This document shows, one piece after another, positions 12,300-22,849 of a stretch of DNA of 64,000 nucleotides. A model generated the notes under the pieces. That model ran no database searches, was not told the DNA's origin, and saw only the letters and a program-made list of their open reading frames with translations. The position numbers and the translations under genes were made by a program. The stretch spans positions 6,389,001 to 6,453,000 of the forward strand of contig JAUIMM010000188.1 in assembly GCA_031769625.1 (NCBI GenBank). Direction: 5' to 3'. The first letter of the stretch is position 1; every line of letters starts with the position of its first letter. The stretch comes from Taudactylus pleione (lineage: Eukaryota; Chordata; Amphibia; Anura; Myobatrachidae).

Positions 12300-12930
12300 G
12301 GCGTCTTTTTTGTTTTTTTTTGCAAAAATGCATTTACGTCTCAATGCAACTAGGACTCATAAGCAGACTGTGGTTCATATACAGACTCAGTGGCATACAG
12401 ACATACAAGTGTCGCATATCACATTAATTAACACGGTAGTCTTCTGCTGCGGCCTAGTCACATCGCGACTTAGACACATTTTCTGCTAGAAAAGGCGCAC
12501 GGGATCTGGAAGCTCACTCACGCCAGGCAAGTCGCGCTGCATGGCGTATTGAGGCTAGCTGTATGAGGACACATCTGCACCAGTATGTTTTTGGTTAGTG
12601 GAAGGAGACTTGAGTATCCCAAGGAAATCCACATGACCATTACATTGCAGTGGGCTGGAGCTCTTCCTGATGCCAGTCTTGGGATTTTCGCACTGTGAGT
12701 GCACAGCTGGGTAGGCCCAGCCCAAGGACCCAGATAATGAAGGGGGCGTGGCCAAATCTGGGAGGAGCTGCAATGGGGGATAGTGTCAAGGGAAATTAGT
12801 AACCCTCTGCACCCCCTGTATATACTGCCCCCATAGAAAACTATGGAGATTGATTGTGCAGGGTCTGGCAGCCGGGGAGCAGGAGATATCTCCTGCATTC
12901 TATATTGGTACATTTAAGGGATACTTAATT
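12300..12930. repeat. Dispersed repeat related to 26345-26720
   Basis: It shares ordered words with 26345-26720: AAGTGTCGCATATCACATTA, CATCGCGACT, GACACATCTG and related spacing. The similarity is diverged, in the same orientation, and without visible ends. It is probably a frog-specific non-autonomous element; no reading frame is supported (the minus-strand frame 12518-12913 has no known domain). Confidence 0.5.
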
Positions 12931-13866
12931 CTGCCCTTAAACATGTGAAATCAGCAGCTTCTGTATATTTTAAGGACAGAATTAGCTGATAAATAGGCCC
13001 TATAAAAAGCAATAGTTTCCATGGGAGTTATACAGTATATACGACATAGGTCATATTATAACTTTAATAAATAAATGACAATATAGAGATGTCCCTCCTT
13101 CCCCATAACTAGCACAAGAAATATTGTCGGGAAATGTTCCGTGGACTCTAGTACTCATTTCCACACTCTCTAATACATAAAGCTGCATATTACGGTGCTG
13201 GGATACACTGAAGTCTTTTTACATTTTAACAAACTACAAACTGGTAAGGCCCCATTCTATATCATTCAGGAATGCTCCCTTCTAATGTATATCCCCCTGA
13301 CAATCCCTGATGAGGGTCCGGCCTTGCTGCCAGACTTAGCTTAATGCCTTTTCTTGTTAGTTTTGGAAAATAAGGCGGCCAGGGCTCGTACAAAGTACAG
13401 ACAACTTCCTCTCCTACTGTACATTAAAGTGTAATTATGTAACACGCCCCGGTGTGGCCAGGACTCTGAAAACACTGCTAGAACCCCCCTTTGTGCTGGG
13501 CGTTTGTCCTGTGATATTTACACAGGTTGAAGTGTTTAGTTGTGGGCTGGGAATGTTCTGTAGATTATGCTGCGGAGGTCCTTGTCTAGTGTTCAAAGCA
13601 CATATATAATATCATTAATTATACAGTGCTCTAAGACATGAATTCCCTGGCCAGTCCTTGCAGCAGCTCTGCTGATCTATAAATCACTAGCCACGATAAT
13701 GCCAGATCGTCTAATAAAATGTACGCAGGGTTGTTGTTCATTGATGGTAAATGGTCATTTATGCAAAAGGACACGTGGAATTGGAAACTGTTGCTTTCAA
13801 AATGAAATGTAGCTAATGGCCAAGGAGAAAAAACAGGAAAACATTTGTACTTGCACAATACCGGCC

Positions 13867-14700
13867 TGATTCCGAGCCGCGCAAGCAGTGCCGATTGTAT
13901 ATGGCAGTGAGCGATGTTACGCTACTGCGCCTGTGTGAAAATCCAGCGCAGGGCCAGATTCTGAATACAGATGTGTCCTCGTACACTTTTGCCGCAGTCG
14001 CACCAAACGACCCCTCTCAGTGCGCCAGGTCCTGTGCAACTCAGCTTGCACAGAGCGTCTTTTCAGCTCAAATGAGTATTGGTGCATAAAAAGGACGATA
14101 TAAATGATAACTTTATCGTTTGATCATTTATATCATCCTTTTTTTAGCTCCCCCCCCCCCCCCTCCCAACGACCATCGATGCGTGGACACGGATGGTCGA
14201 TATCGACCATCGTCCGTGCATGCAGGCCAACCTGGTCGATATATCGACCATGTTAGCCTGTTTAGTATAGGGACCCGCGGGTCGTTAAGTCGTTTGGGAG
14301 TTGGAGCATGTTGCTGGATGTTCGATATCGATCATCCAGCACATGCAGGACGATCAGACAACGATATCTGATCGTCCCTTGTGTACGGGCCATAACTGTG
14401 TGCAAAGGAGTCTGAATCTGTTTACTTAGCGTTAGGATGCAGCGACCATGTTTTTCACATTGGGTTCCATTACTCAGTTGCACACAGATATACAAGTGTC
14501 GCATATCAAATGAATCAGTGCAATCTCGTGAAGCGGCTTCGTCGCATTATAACAAAAACGCACATAACAGCAAAAAAAGATGCCACACCGCCCAGGCACT
14601 GCTTGCCTGCACCAGGCGTCTCACGTCTCATGACGTATTTAGGCTAGGTGTCTGTATTTGTGGCCCCTGTTATGTGAACGCTTAGCCATAAGTCATAGTG
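13867..14700. repeat. Composite of dispersed repeats
   Basis: The left part (13867-14090) resembles the 12300 and 26345 repeats (GATGTGTCCTCGTACAC, GCCGCAGTCGCACCAA). The middle (14165-14395) is an inverted-repeat element rich in GGTCGATATCGACC words ending GATCGTCCCTTGTGTACGGG, a type seen also near 46010 and 59755. The right part (14480-14660) again shares ACAAGTGTCGCATATCA with the first family. This suggests one element inserted into another; exact borders are uncertain. Confidence 0.45.
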
Positions 14701-15552
14701 AGACAAGCAGACACTGACGGAACTTGCTCACACACTGACATTACCCTGTAGTCCGGGCAAAGCTTCTTCTACCATAGCGACCTCATAATTACATTATGGG
14801 ACGAAACTAACATGCACATTCCAGTCTGCTTCCACCCCCTTCAGGCCCAGATTCCTAATACAGCAACTTGTGCAATGCAAAAAGTAACCGGGTCCCACAT
14901 ACTTAAGTTAAAGGGGGTGTTGGGCATAGTATATGGGTAGCTGGACACCTGTTCTGCTCGCCCTACCCAAATGCCCGTCCTGTGGAAATATGTGAGTCTG
15001 CAGGTCTTTGGTGCTCTGAGGGCAGAGAGTCTCTCAGGGCTGAAAGCTCCGGATGTGTTACACAGAGTGGTAGGGTGAGCTCACATCAGGGTAACGTGCT
15101 AGGAGGGTTAATGAGACAGACACTTCAGAGATGTATTATAGGAGATAATAGGGAGCCAGCTCGGTTTCTGACAGACTGGTTGTGCCGGATTTGTCTCATT
15201 TAGCTTCTCTGAGGAAAGAGACTCCTAATAATATAACTGAGGTGATTTAGTTAGATGTTGCTTAACATACTTCTTGATGTAATAGAATGTACATAGGAGC
15301 TCTGGAGCGAAGGAAAACTAGAATTATATAGGGGATAACGGACCCCCTAATGTAAATGATAGGGATGCCACAGAGGATCTCTGCGACTATATAGGAAAAC
15401 GAGACTGCTGGAGGTTTTGTACTTGTATTTCAGAGGAGCAATTAATAAAAATGTACTCTAAGGCCTCCAGACCATAGTAATGGAAATGCTGTGTATACAT
15501 TAACCAGGATACAGTTGGGGAGAGCAGAGATGAAATAGGATGTACAGCAGCA

Positions 15553-16378
15553 ATACTAGTGGGGAAATTGGTATGAAATACCGACGGCTGTGTAGCCACC
15601 GGTTCAAATCCCGACAGGAGGAGATCCCAACGCCGGCTGGTAAGTGCACTAACCCTCCCTTAGGGGTGCTTAACACTAAAACTCCTGGAGTGGTGCCTAA
15701 CCATAAGTCCCCCCCCGGGGTTGCCTAAACCTAACCCCCCTTCCCGCACCCTAAACCTAACCTACCCCCGGGGGTGCCTAACCCTAACCCTCCCCCCTAA
15801 CCCTAATCTCACCCCCACCCCCCCAAAACCTAACCCAGGTACACTCCCTAACCCTCCCCCCCACCCAGCCACATCCCCCCCCCGCCCTGCGGCTAATGCT
15901 AAGGATGCTCTGGACTTGCCTCCTTCGGGCTGGTGTCCTTTGGCGTTCCGGGGTCGGGATGAAGATAGGCGTTGGTATTTCGACGCCTATTTTAAGTCCC
16001 CCGACGGACTTCTCCTGTCTGGATATAGACTGGTGGCATTTCGTCCGCCAGTCTATAAACGGCATCACCTAGTGGTCAGTAAGCTTAATAGCAGTGCTCA
16101 ATGGCAGGCAGCTGCTGACAAGGTGATGTATAAAGTAGGTGGGGGAGGTTAGGCTTGGGCATCACTACGGGAGGGTTAGGGTGCGGGAAGGGAGGTTAGG
16201 GTTAGGCACCAACGGGGGGAGGTTAGGGTTATGTACTAGGGGGGGAGGATAGGCTTAGGCACCACTAAGGGATTGTTAGGGTGCTTACCAGCCCCAGTCG
16301 GGATTTTGATCCGTCGGTCTTCCACTGTCGGTATCTGATCCGGCGGCTATTTAGCCCCCGGGATTACATACCGATTCC
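15553..16378. mobile_element. Long foldback element with CCCTAACC core
   Basis: The left arm begins near GGTATGAAATACCGACGG (15560) and runs to GCTGGTAAGTGCAC. The right arm is the diverged inverse, from GTGCTTACCAGCCCC (16282) to ACATACCGATTCC (16378). Between the arms are telomere-like CCTAACCCTCCC stretches in both orientations and a unique-looking middle (15880-16090). Members of this family at 41855, 43878 and 63503 have clear 8-bp duplications; here none is visible and the right end runs into further similar sequence to 16480. The frame 15721-16152 is a low-complexity by-product. Confidence 0.6.
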
Positions 16379-17035
16379 TTCTTTCCTTATGGGTGTCAGG
16401 ATTCTGACTGTCGCAATGCCGCTGTCCGTATTCTGAAATGCGGCATCCCGACCACCGGGATCTTATACCCAACCCGCACGGAATTCCTCATCGAGGGTGG
16501 TGAATAATAATAGTAAATACTGTAGATTTGTGGGCTCTACAAATATGTGCTCCTCCCGCCACTAGTCTAAACCAGTTTTCTTTCATAGCGACAAATAAGT
16601 TGAGATATTAAATGAATAAAGTTTCTTTTTATTAGACGTGATTAGATCTACAGACGCATATTATAGTGACGGTGCTGCTTATCTACAGTCCAACAAACGC
16701 CTTGAAGCACAAACGTCAGCCTGAGCACGGGAAGATACATACATGTCACACACATCCTACAGAACGTGGATAAAATAGATGGAGAGACGGAAAGTGCTGA
16801 CATTGTCTCACAATTGTCTGTGAATAATAGCTCATAATGACAGGAGAAGATTTCAGGTTTATAAATGATTTTGGTTTGCAGGACAGTAAACTAAAAATTT
16901 GCATGCGAAGTAAATAGAAAATTTTGTTTTAAAATACTCCAAAAACTAGAAACATTTTCAAACCGTTTTTTTTTTCCATAATATTTTATCGCCGCTAATT
17001 ATGGCATCACTGTACCGAGAATACTTGTATTTCAG

Positions 17036-17211
17036 TCCGCACCCAATTGCTGTAACCTACCACTATATTTTTGGATTGTGGGTGGAATCCAGAGCACCCA
17101 GAGGAAACCCATGCAAACTCCACACATATAGGGCCTTGGTTGGCATTTGAACCCATGACACCAGTGCTCAGAGGCAGCACTACTAACCACTGTTTCACAA
17201 TGCTGCACATA
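17036..17211 (-). mobile_element. V-SINE copy, tRNA-derived head
   Basis: Read on the minus strand it has a pol III B-box-like GGGTTCAAATGCC and an A-box-like CAGTGGTTAGTAGTGC, followed by GTGTGGAGTTTGCATGG and GGGTTTCCTCTGGGTGCTC, the conserved central block of vertebrate V-type SINEs. The 3' tail seen at 33000-33100 is not clear here, so the copy is truncated or old. Confidence 0.75.
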
Positions 17212-17805
17212 TATCTTTCAGTGGTGACCAAATGGTAGATAAACTGGTTTTGTTCAAGTTGCAGAACTTGCGGTTCCAGCTTCCCTATAAAAACACACAC
17301 AAAAAGTTTTCTGATGATCTCACAATAAAACATGTCCTTGGTTAGAAAGGGTTACAAAACCGTTACCGATCAGTTAGGCCACTACTGATACATCGTCAGC
17401 GCATTAATATATTTAAGCATAAAAAGCATTGGGATGACAGACTGACAGACCCTGGTGACAGCCACTAAATGTGTATGAGAAAATGCCAAAAAGGAAATCT
17501 TGGCTTTTCAAATAGAACACGGTTACCCTTCTTGGTTGCCAATGACTGACTGACCCGGGAACAGTGGCCTATGCAAATAAGATGAAAGTGGAACTTTTTG
17601 ACATTGATAAATGTTATGTTTGGAGAAAATAAAACGCTACGTTCCATCAAATGCCCCTCCATCCACCTGAAAAGTACAAGGGGGGGTGTAAAACAGGCTG
17701 CGGCTGCTGTTGTGTATTGAGGAACTGGAAGCTTTTTGTTCGTTGAAGGAACCACAAATACTAGATTGTGGCGCCAAATTCTGCAGACAAGAGTCAGGAT
17801 GGTAC

Positions 17806-18315
17806 ACTAGGGGAATCGGTATGATTTACCGCCAGACCCATGCCCGGCGGTTGGAATCCCAACAGCGGCATCCCAGCAGAGGAGGAAATCCCGATCGTCT
17901 TAAGGTAAGTATATACTAACCTATTTCTACCCCCTAACCCTCCCTTAGGGGTGCATAACCCTAACCTTCCTCCCCAGTGCCTAAACCTAATCCCCCCTTC
18001 CCCGCCGCCTAAACCTAAGTCCACCGGGGGGATACCTAACCCTAAGTCCCCCGTGGGGGTACCTAACACTAACCCCCCCTTCCCCTAGCCTAAACCTAAC
18101 CTCTCGGGGGGGGGGGGGTGCCTAACCCTAAGTCCCCCCCGGGAACCCTAAACCTCCCCCTCCCCCCCGCGGCACTCGGCATCCCTTCAATCGAGATGCC
18201 GGGCGTCGGGCTCCCGCCGTATGTCTAATGACAGGCGCGGCATATTGACGCCTGTCTTTAGACCCTTGCCGGGATATGACAGTCGGGAAGCCGGCTGTCG
18301 GGAAAATATATCAAC
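17806..18315. mobile_element. Foldback element with CCCTAACC core
   Basis: The left end is GGGGAATCGGTATGATTTAC (17813), an arm rich in CCCGGCGG and ATCCC words, then a tract of CCTAACCCT / CCTAAACCTAA variants (17920-18160), then a right arm with GATGCCGGGCGTCGGG and AAGCCGGCTGTCGGG. It is the same family as 15553, 41855, 43878 and 63503. The right terminus and a target duplication could not be fixed. Confidence 0.6.
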
Positions 18316-18643
18316 AAGAAAAAAAAAACCCAGTGATGCATTTGTATGAAACTGTTTAGATCATTAATGCTCACAGAGGTGCTACTCCTCACCTAATGAC
18401 ACAGTAACACTAAGGAACAAAGGGAAGATTGTTGTATTGTTTAGAAATAAAATGTTACTTTCATTTAAGTAATTTAAAATGTGCATAATTTACAGTCTTC
18501 AAAAGCATTAAAGCCAAAAGTTAAAAAGTGAAAGGAAAAATAACCCTCTGTGCAAAAACCCTACTGCTTATAAATAGAACAGTTGGGATAAATACAGTTA
18601 CTTATTCGCTTGTATAATGCTTTGTATGTTAGTATAGACCACA

Positions 18644-18775
18644 GGTTCTCAAACTCGGTCCTCAGGACCCCACAGTGCATGTTTTCCAGGTCTCCTTACA
18701 GAATCACAAGTGAAATAATTAGCTCCGCCCTAACTACTGTATCCCTGGACATTTAGTAATTGGTTTACAGGCAAG
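18644..18775. mobile_element. hAT-like fragment
   Basis: It begins CAGGTTCTCAAACTCGGTCC and continues with a common amphibian repeat sequence (AATCACAAGTGAAATAATTA, AGCTCCGCCC). The matching inverted right end (expected GAGAACC..CTG) is absent, so this is a truncated copy. Family recognition is from general knowledge. Confidence 0.5.
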
Positions 18776-19140
18776 AAGATAAAGTGCTGTCACTTGTCTG
18801 AATACAGACGGGGTAATATACAGTATATCGCTGTTGCTGGTTTTAATATTAACTATGTTGGTGTCTTGTCACAGATAATGAGACTTACAAACTTTATTGC
18901 CTTTATTGCCCTGGATAATACAATAAAGCGGCAATTAGAGATACTTGATAAGCATATATCTGTGATGGATCGGCCTCACGGATGTCATTTATGTATTCCC
19001 TCGGCACACGGAATATTTAAACATGTTTCCGCAATAACTCTTATTTCAGTTAAGCTATAATGTTTCTACAAATGTTAATGAGTCTTGTTACATGCAGTTA
19101 AATGGTTGTATGAATTCCTAACATATATTGTAAATAAAGA

Positions 19141-20805
19141 TGTATTATTATCCTTTATATGGCGTCATAAGTGATCTGCAGCGCCTTACATAGTACATAT
19201 AAACAAATAAGTGAACAATAAACCAGTGACTTATAGTACCATACAATGCAGGACAAGGACAAGGTTTATATGCATTGGTGATCGTAACACTCAAATAAGC
19301 AACAGGGTGTATTCGTCAGGGCGCTAGTGGGGAGTAAGAAGTAGATGAAAGTATAAGTAAGGAAAAGCACAGGAGGGTAGAGGGCCCTGCTCGTGAGAGC
19401 TTACATTCTAATGAGGAGCACCAGACAAACAGACATGACACAGATGGGTTAGACAAGGAGGAAGGAGCATGTAGCAGCAAGTTAGGAAGAGAGCTGGAAG
19501 GCTTTGATGAGAGCCCATTTGAAGATATGTGGAGAGTCTGATAGGGAGTGGAAGAGAGTTCAAGAAGTAAGGAGCAGCACGGGCAAAATCCTGGAGGTGG
19601 AGTGGGAGGAAGTAATCAATTGGCATGAGAGGCGGCATGTATTTGTTGAGCGAAGATGGCGGATGGGAGTGTGAAGAGAGATGAGATCAGAGATGTAAAT
19701 GGGAGAGGAATGGGTGAGGGCTTTGTAAGTGAGTGTGAGAACCTTGAATTAGGTTCTGAAGGAGAAAGGGAGCCAGTGTAGGGCTTGTAGAAGAGGGGAG
19801 GCAGATGTAGAGCATTTTATAGAAGAAGATGATCCAAGCAGCAGCATTGAGGACAGATTGGAGTGGCGAGAAGTGGGAGGCAGAGAGGCCAGATAAGAGG
19901 AGGTTATAGTAGTCCAATCTGGAGATGACCAGAGAGTAGATGAGGGTTTATGTAGCATCCTGGTTGAGATGGGGTCCAATCTTGGAAATACTTTGAGATT
20001 GAAACGGCAGGACTGTGAGAGGTGCTGTATGTGGGGTCTTAGGGAGAGGGAGGAGTCCAGAATAACTCCAAGACAGCGCACTTTGGGGCTAGAGGAGATA
20101 GTTGTGCCATCAATTGATAGACATTGTGGGCAGCGAGGTTATGAAGGAGGGTGGGAAGATGATCAGCTCAGTCTTAGACATGTTAAGTTTAAGAAATCTC
20201 TGGGACATCCAGGAAGAAATAGAGAGACAGTTAGAGATACGAATAAGTAGAGAGGGGGAGAGATCAGGGGAGGAAAGGTAGATCTGAGTATCATCAGCAT
20301 AGAGATGATAATGGAGGTCAAAAGAGCTGATGAGTTCACCTAGAGAGGAAGTATAGAGGGAGAATAGGAGAAGTCCAAGAACAGAACCTTGGGGGACACC
20401 TACTGTAAGAGGCTGTGGGGGGGGGGGGAGGTGTCATGAGAGGAAACAGAAGGAACGTCCAGAGAAGTAGGACGATAGCCAGGAGCAGTTTCACGTAGAC
20501 CAAGGGAGTGAAGGATTTGCAGCAGGAGTAGGGGGTGGTTCACAGTGTCAAAAGCAGCTGCGAGGTCAAGGAAAGAGAATGAGCAGAGAATAGTGGCCCT
20601 TAGATTTGGCAGCAAGGAGGTCATTGCTGACTTAGGTGAGGGCAGTTTCAGTGGAATGGAGAGCATAAAAGCCAGACTGGACGGGTCAAGGAGGGTGGGA
20701 GGAAACAAAGGTGGTAAGACCGTTGTAAACTATACGGAGTTTAGAGACAAAAGGGAGGAGAGAGATGGATCGGTAGTTGGAGATAATGATAACAGAGGTG
20801 TTAAT
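19141..20805 (-). mobile_element. 5'-truncated L2-type LINE, reverse transcriptase decayed
   Basis: Read on the minus strand this encodes broken pieces of a non-LTR reverse transcriptase: LLDPSSLAF, then LDLAAAFDTVNHPLLLLQIL (20500-20580), then [13 protein letters not shown] sequence near 20390, the catalytic box YADDTQI (about 20285-20305), and CLGVILDSSLSLRPHIQHLS (about 20015-20075), followed by LDYYNLLLSGL and ALHWLPF. These motifs in this order are those of L2/CR1-clade LINEs. The frames are interrupted by shifts and stops, so it is inactive. The 3' end (19390 down to 19141) has the typical GTAAGCTCTCACGAGCAGGG and GGCGCTGCAGATCAC tail. The 5' part, including the endonuclease, is missing. 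Confidence 0.88.
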
Positions 20806-21446
20806 GGTGCACAGAGAAGCGGCTGACACGCGTTTCGCTGCAGCTTTTTCAGGACACTGACCATTAACATCAGGTTATGTCCCCCTGCCGCACAGACCAC
20901 CGATAGTTTGGGGGCGGATTTGCATGAGAGGCTTCAGGTCATGCCACAATAAGACTCTGACTAGGCCGTACCAACCGGGTCGTTTCTGGTGTATATCTGC
21001 TAGCGCGTTTAGGAGTATCACGGTGCTTTAATTCACCTATTCTGTTAAATTCCAGCTTTGGAGAGATCATCATGATTCTTCGACATTATAGAACAAAGGG
21101 AAGAGTAGGTTGTTGTGAGGTGCAGAAATCTTGTATTCATTGATGGTAATATTTTTTTTAAACAAAGTCCGTAATTGTTGATACAAATTAAAAATTGTGT
21201 GTTTGTGTTAATAGTTTGATACAATTCAGCTTATCTACTATTAGGACATCGGAGACGATCAGGTCAGGTTTTAAATTTGAATAATACAGGAGTACGGGTA
21301 GTTTTAAAGGGTTCACATAAATTTCCTCCGCACTGTAGCTGACTGCATATAACTGTGTTTCCTGCCTCCTGTTGTGGATCCAGTTTCTGGGTCTCAGCAT
21401 ATAATGCAGACATTCTGCGCATGAAGAGTGATAAAAGTACCGGCTG

Positions 21447-21713
21447 AGGCCCTGATTCAGAGCCGGACGCTCTGACAGAGCGCTCGCTCTGAATCAGGGA
21501 CGTCCCTGCTCCTTTTTGGAGCGGCCTCCTGACCGCTCGCATAGCTGTGGATGACCACCCACAACTATAGCGAGCGGCCAAACCCCCTTTGGTGCGAGAC
21601 GTTATTCGGGTCTCGTGCATTCGCACGACGGAGCCGCCTCCGTCATGCGCACTTGGGCACCATCGACCCGCTTGCGAGCGCTCAGCGCTCGCGAGCGGGT
21701 CAGAATCAGGCCC
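21447..21713. mobile_element. Harbinger-like MITE, GATTCAG family
   Basis: The ends GGCCCTGATTCAGAG and GAATCAGGCCC are flanked by TGA on both sides. The interior has GCTCGC/GCGAGC palindromes and a CCACAACTATAGCGAGCGG block shared with 40593-41123. Open frames on both strands here are incidental to the palindromes. Confidence 0.65.
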
Positions 21714-21851
21714 TGAGTATGGTGCAGACATATAATTAGACCCTGCCATAAATAGGACCAGCGTTTCTATAAATCAGTTTTACACGAGCTGTAGCAGCTG
21801 GATGCACAGGAGAACAATAGGGCACTAATGACAGGTTGTACTTTCTTGCAG

Positions 21852-21983
21852 CTAATGTGGATCTGCTTGACGCGGTGTGTGTGGAACTTCATAAGACATC
21901 TGCAGGGCTTGGCTTCAGTCTGGACGGAGGAAAAGCTTCTATTTATGGGGACAGACCTCTATTTATCAAAAGGATTTTTAAAG
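21852..21983 (+). CDS. pdzd2: PDZD2 exon: N-terminal half of the last PDZ domain
   Basis: The acceptor is TTTCTTGCAG and the donor GTATGTT. The exon starts with two bases that complete the GCT codon begun by the previous exon and ends with one base, so both junctions keep the frame. It encodes [19 protein letters not shown], then [19 protein letters not shown], then IKRIFK. This is the first strand, the GLGF ligand-binding loop, the DGGKAS strand turn and the FIKRIF strand of the final PDZ domain. Compared with human PDZD2 as I recall it, the segment is highly conserved (KTSAGLG, LDGGK, IKR). The 4.9-kb intron that follows holds two minisatellites and a MITE. Confidence 0.9.
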
Positions 21984-22169
21984 GTATGTTTTTCATGTCT
22001 TAGCAGAGTTCTTACTACAGTAATACACTAAAGATTACGTTATTGCACAACAACTGGATGAGAGGTAAGGAAACAAGGCAGATGCTTTGGGCTCAGGTTC
22101 AGAAATGCAGCAAGATTAATGTATCAAGTGTGCAACTGCTTCCCACCAGTATAACTGTTATGTCTGCAT

Positions 22170-22665
22170 CTGAGCGCCATCCACAGACCAGTGCCAGATC
22201 TGTATCATACCATCACCCACAGACCAGTGCAAGATCTGCACCTGAGTGCCACCCACAGATCAGTGCCAGTTCTGCACCTGAGTGCCACCCACAGATCAGT
22301 GCCAGATCTGCACCTGACCTGACCATCGCCCACAGACCACTGACCGCCACCCACAGACCAGTGCCAGATCTGCACCTGACCGCCACCCACAGACCAGTGC
22401 CAGATCTGTACCTGAGTGCCATCCACAGATCAGATCTGCACCTGACCGTCACCCACAGACCAGTGCCAGATCTGTACCTGACCGTCACCCACAGACCAGT
22501 GCCAGATCTGCACCTGACCGCCACCCACAGACCAGTGCCAGATCTGTACCTGAGTGCCACCCACAGATCAGATCTGTACCTGACCGTCACCCACAGACCA
22601 GTGCCAGATCTGCACCTGACCATCACCCACAGAACTGTACTATATCTGGATTTGAGTGTCACCTA
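22170..22665. repeat. 36-bp minisatellite in the last PDZD2 intron
   Basis: About 13 imperfect copies of a unit containing CCACAGACCAGTGCCAGATC followed by TGCACCTGACCGCC; shorter copies lack the GACCAGTGCC part. Spacing between agreeing points is 36 bp (22355 to 22391). Because 36 is a multiple of three the array is open in both directions (22043-22729 plus, 22213-22662 minus), but these frames are repeat artefacts. Confidence 0.9.
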
Positions 22666-22849
22666 CAGAAGTCTGTCATGTCTAGAACTGACCTCCATCA
22701 ACACTGGAGGCTTTTTCTTTTTAATGTAAGAAGAGAAGGGTACGATGTGGGAGTGGGACACATCTGCTGGCACTCTATGTACTGTAGTATGGCTTCTCAG
22801 CCTTGGGTAGGAAAACACATTCTCCCAATCCTTGTGAAGAGAAGCAGGG

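Larger units (their letters stand above)
5358..21851 (+). other. pdzd2: PDZD2 intron, 16.5 kb, repeat-filled
   Basis: It starts GTAGGA and ends CTTTCTTGCAG. Most of the length is explained by the telomere-like array, dispersed elements, a SINE and an L2 LINE listed separately. Stretches 12940-13860, 14700-15540, 16480-17030, 17220-17800, 18780-19130 and 20830-21440 show no exon or repeat boundary I can support. They contain short AT-rich runs and scattered non-coding open frames only. Confidence 0.85.

Noticed and set aside
15721..16152. 143-codon proline-rich frame
   Set aside because: It is made of CCTAACCC-type tract and element sequence; an opposite-strand frame covers the same span.
20822..21080. 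Block with ACACGCGTTTCGCTGCAGC next to the L2
   Set aside because: It looked like part of a further retroelement, but no ends, reading frame or second copy could be found in the window.
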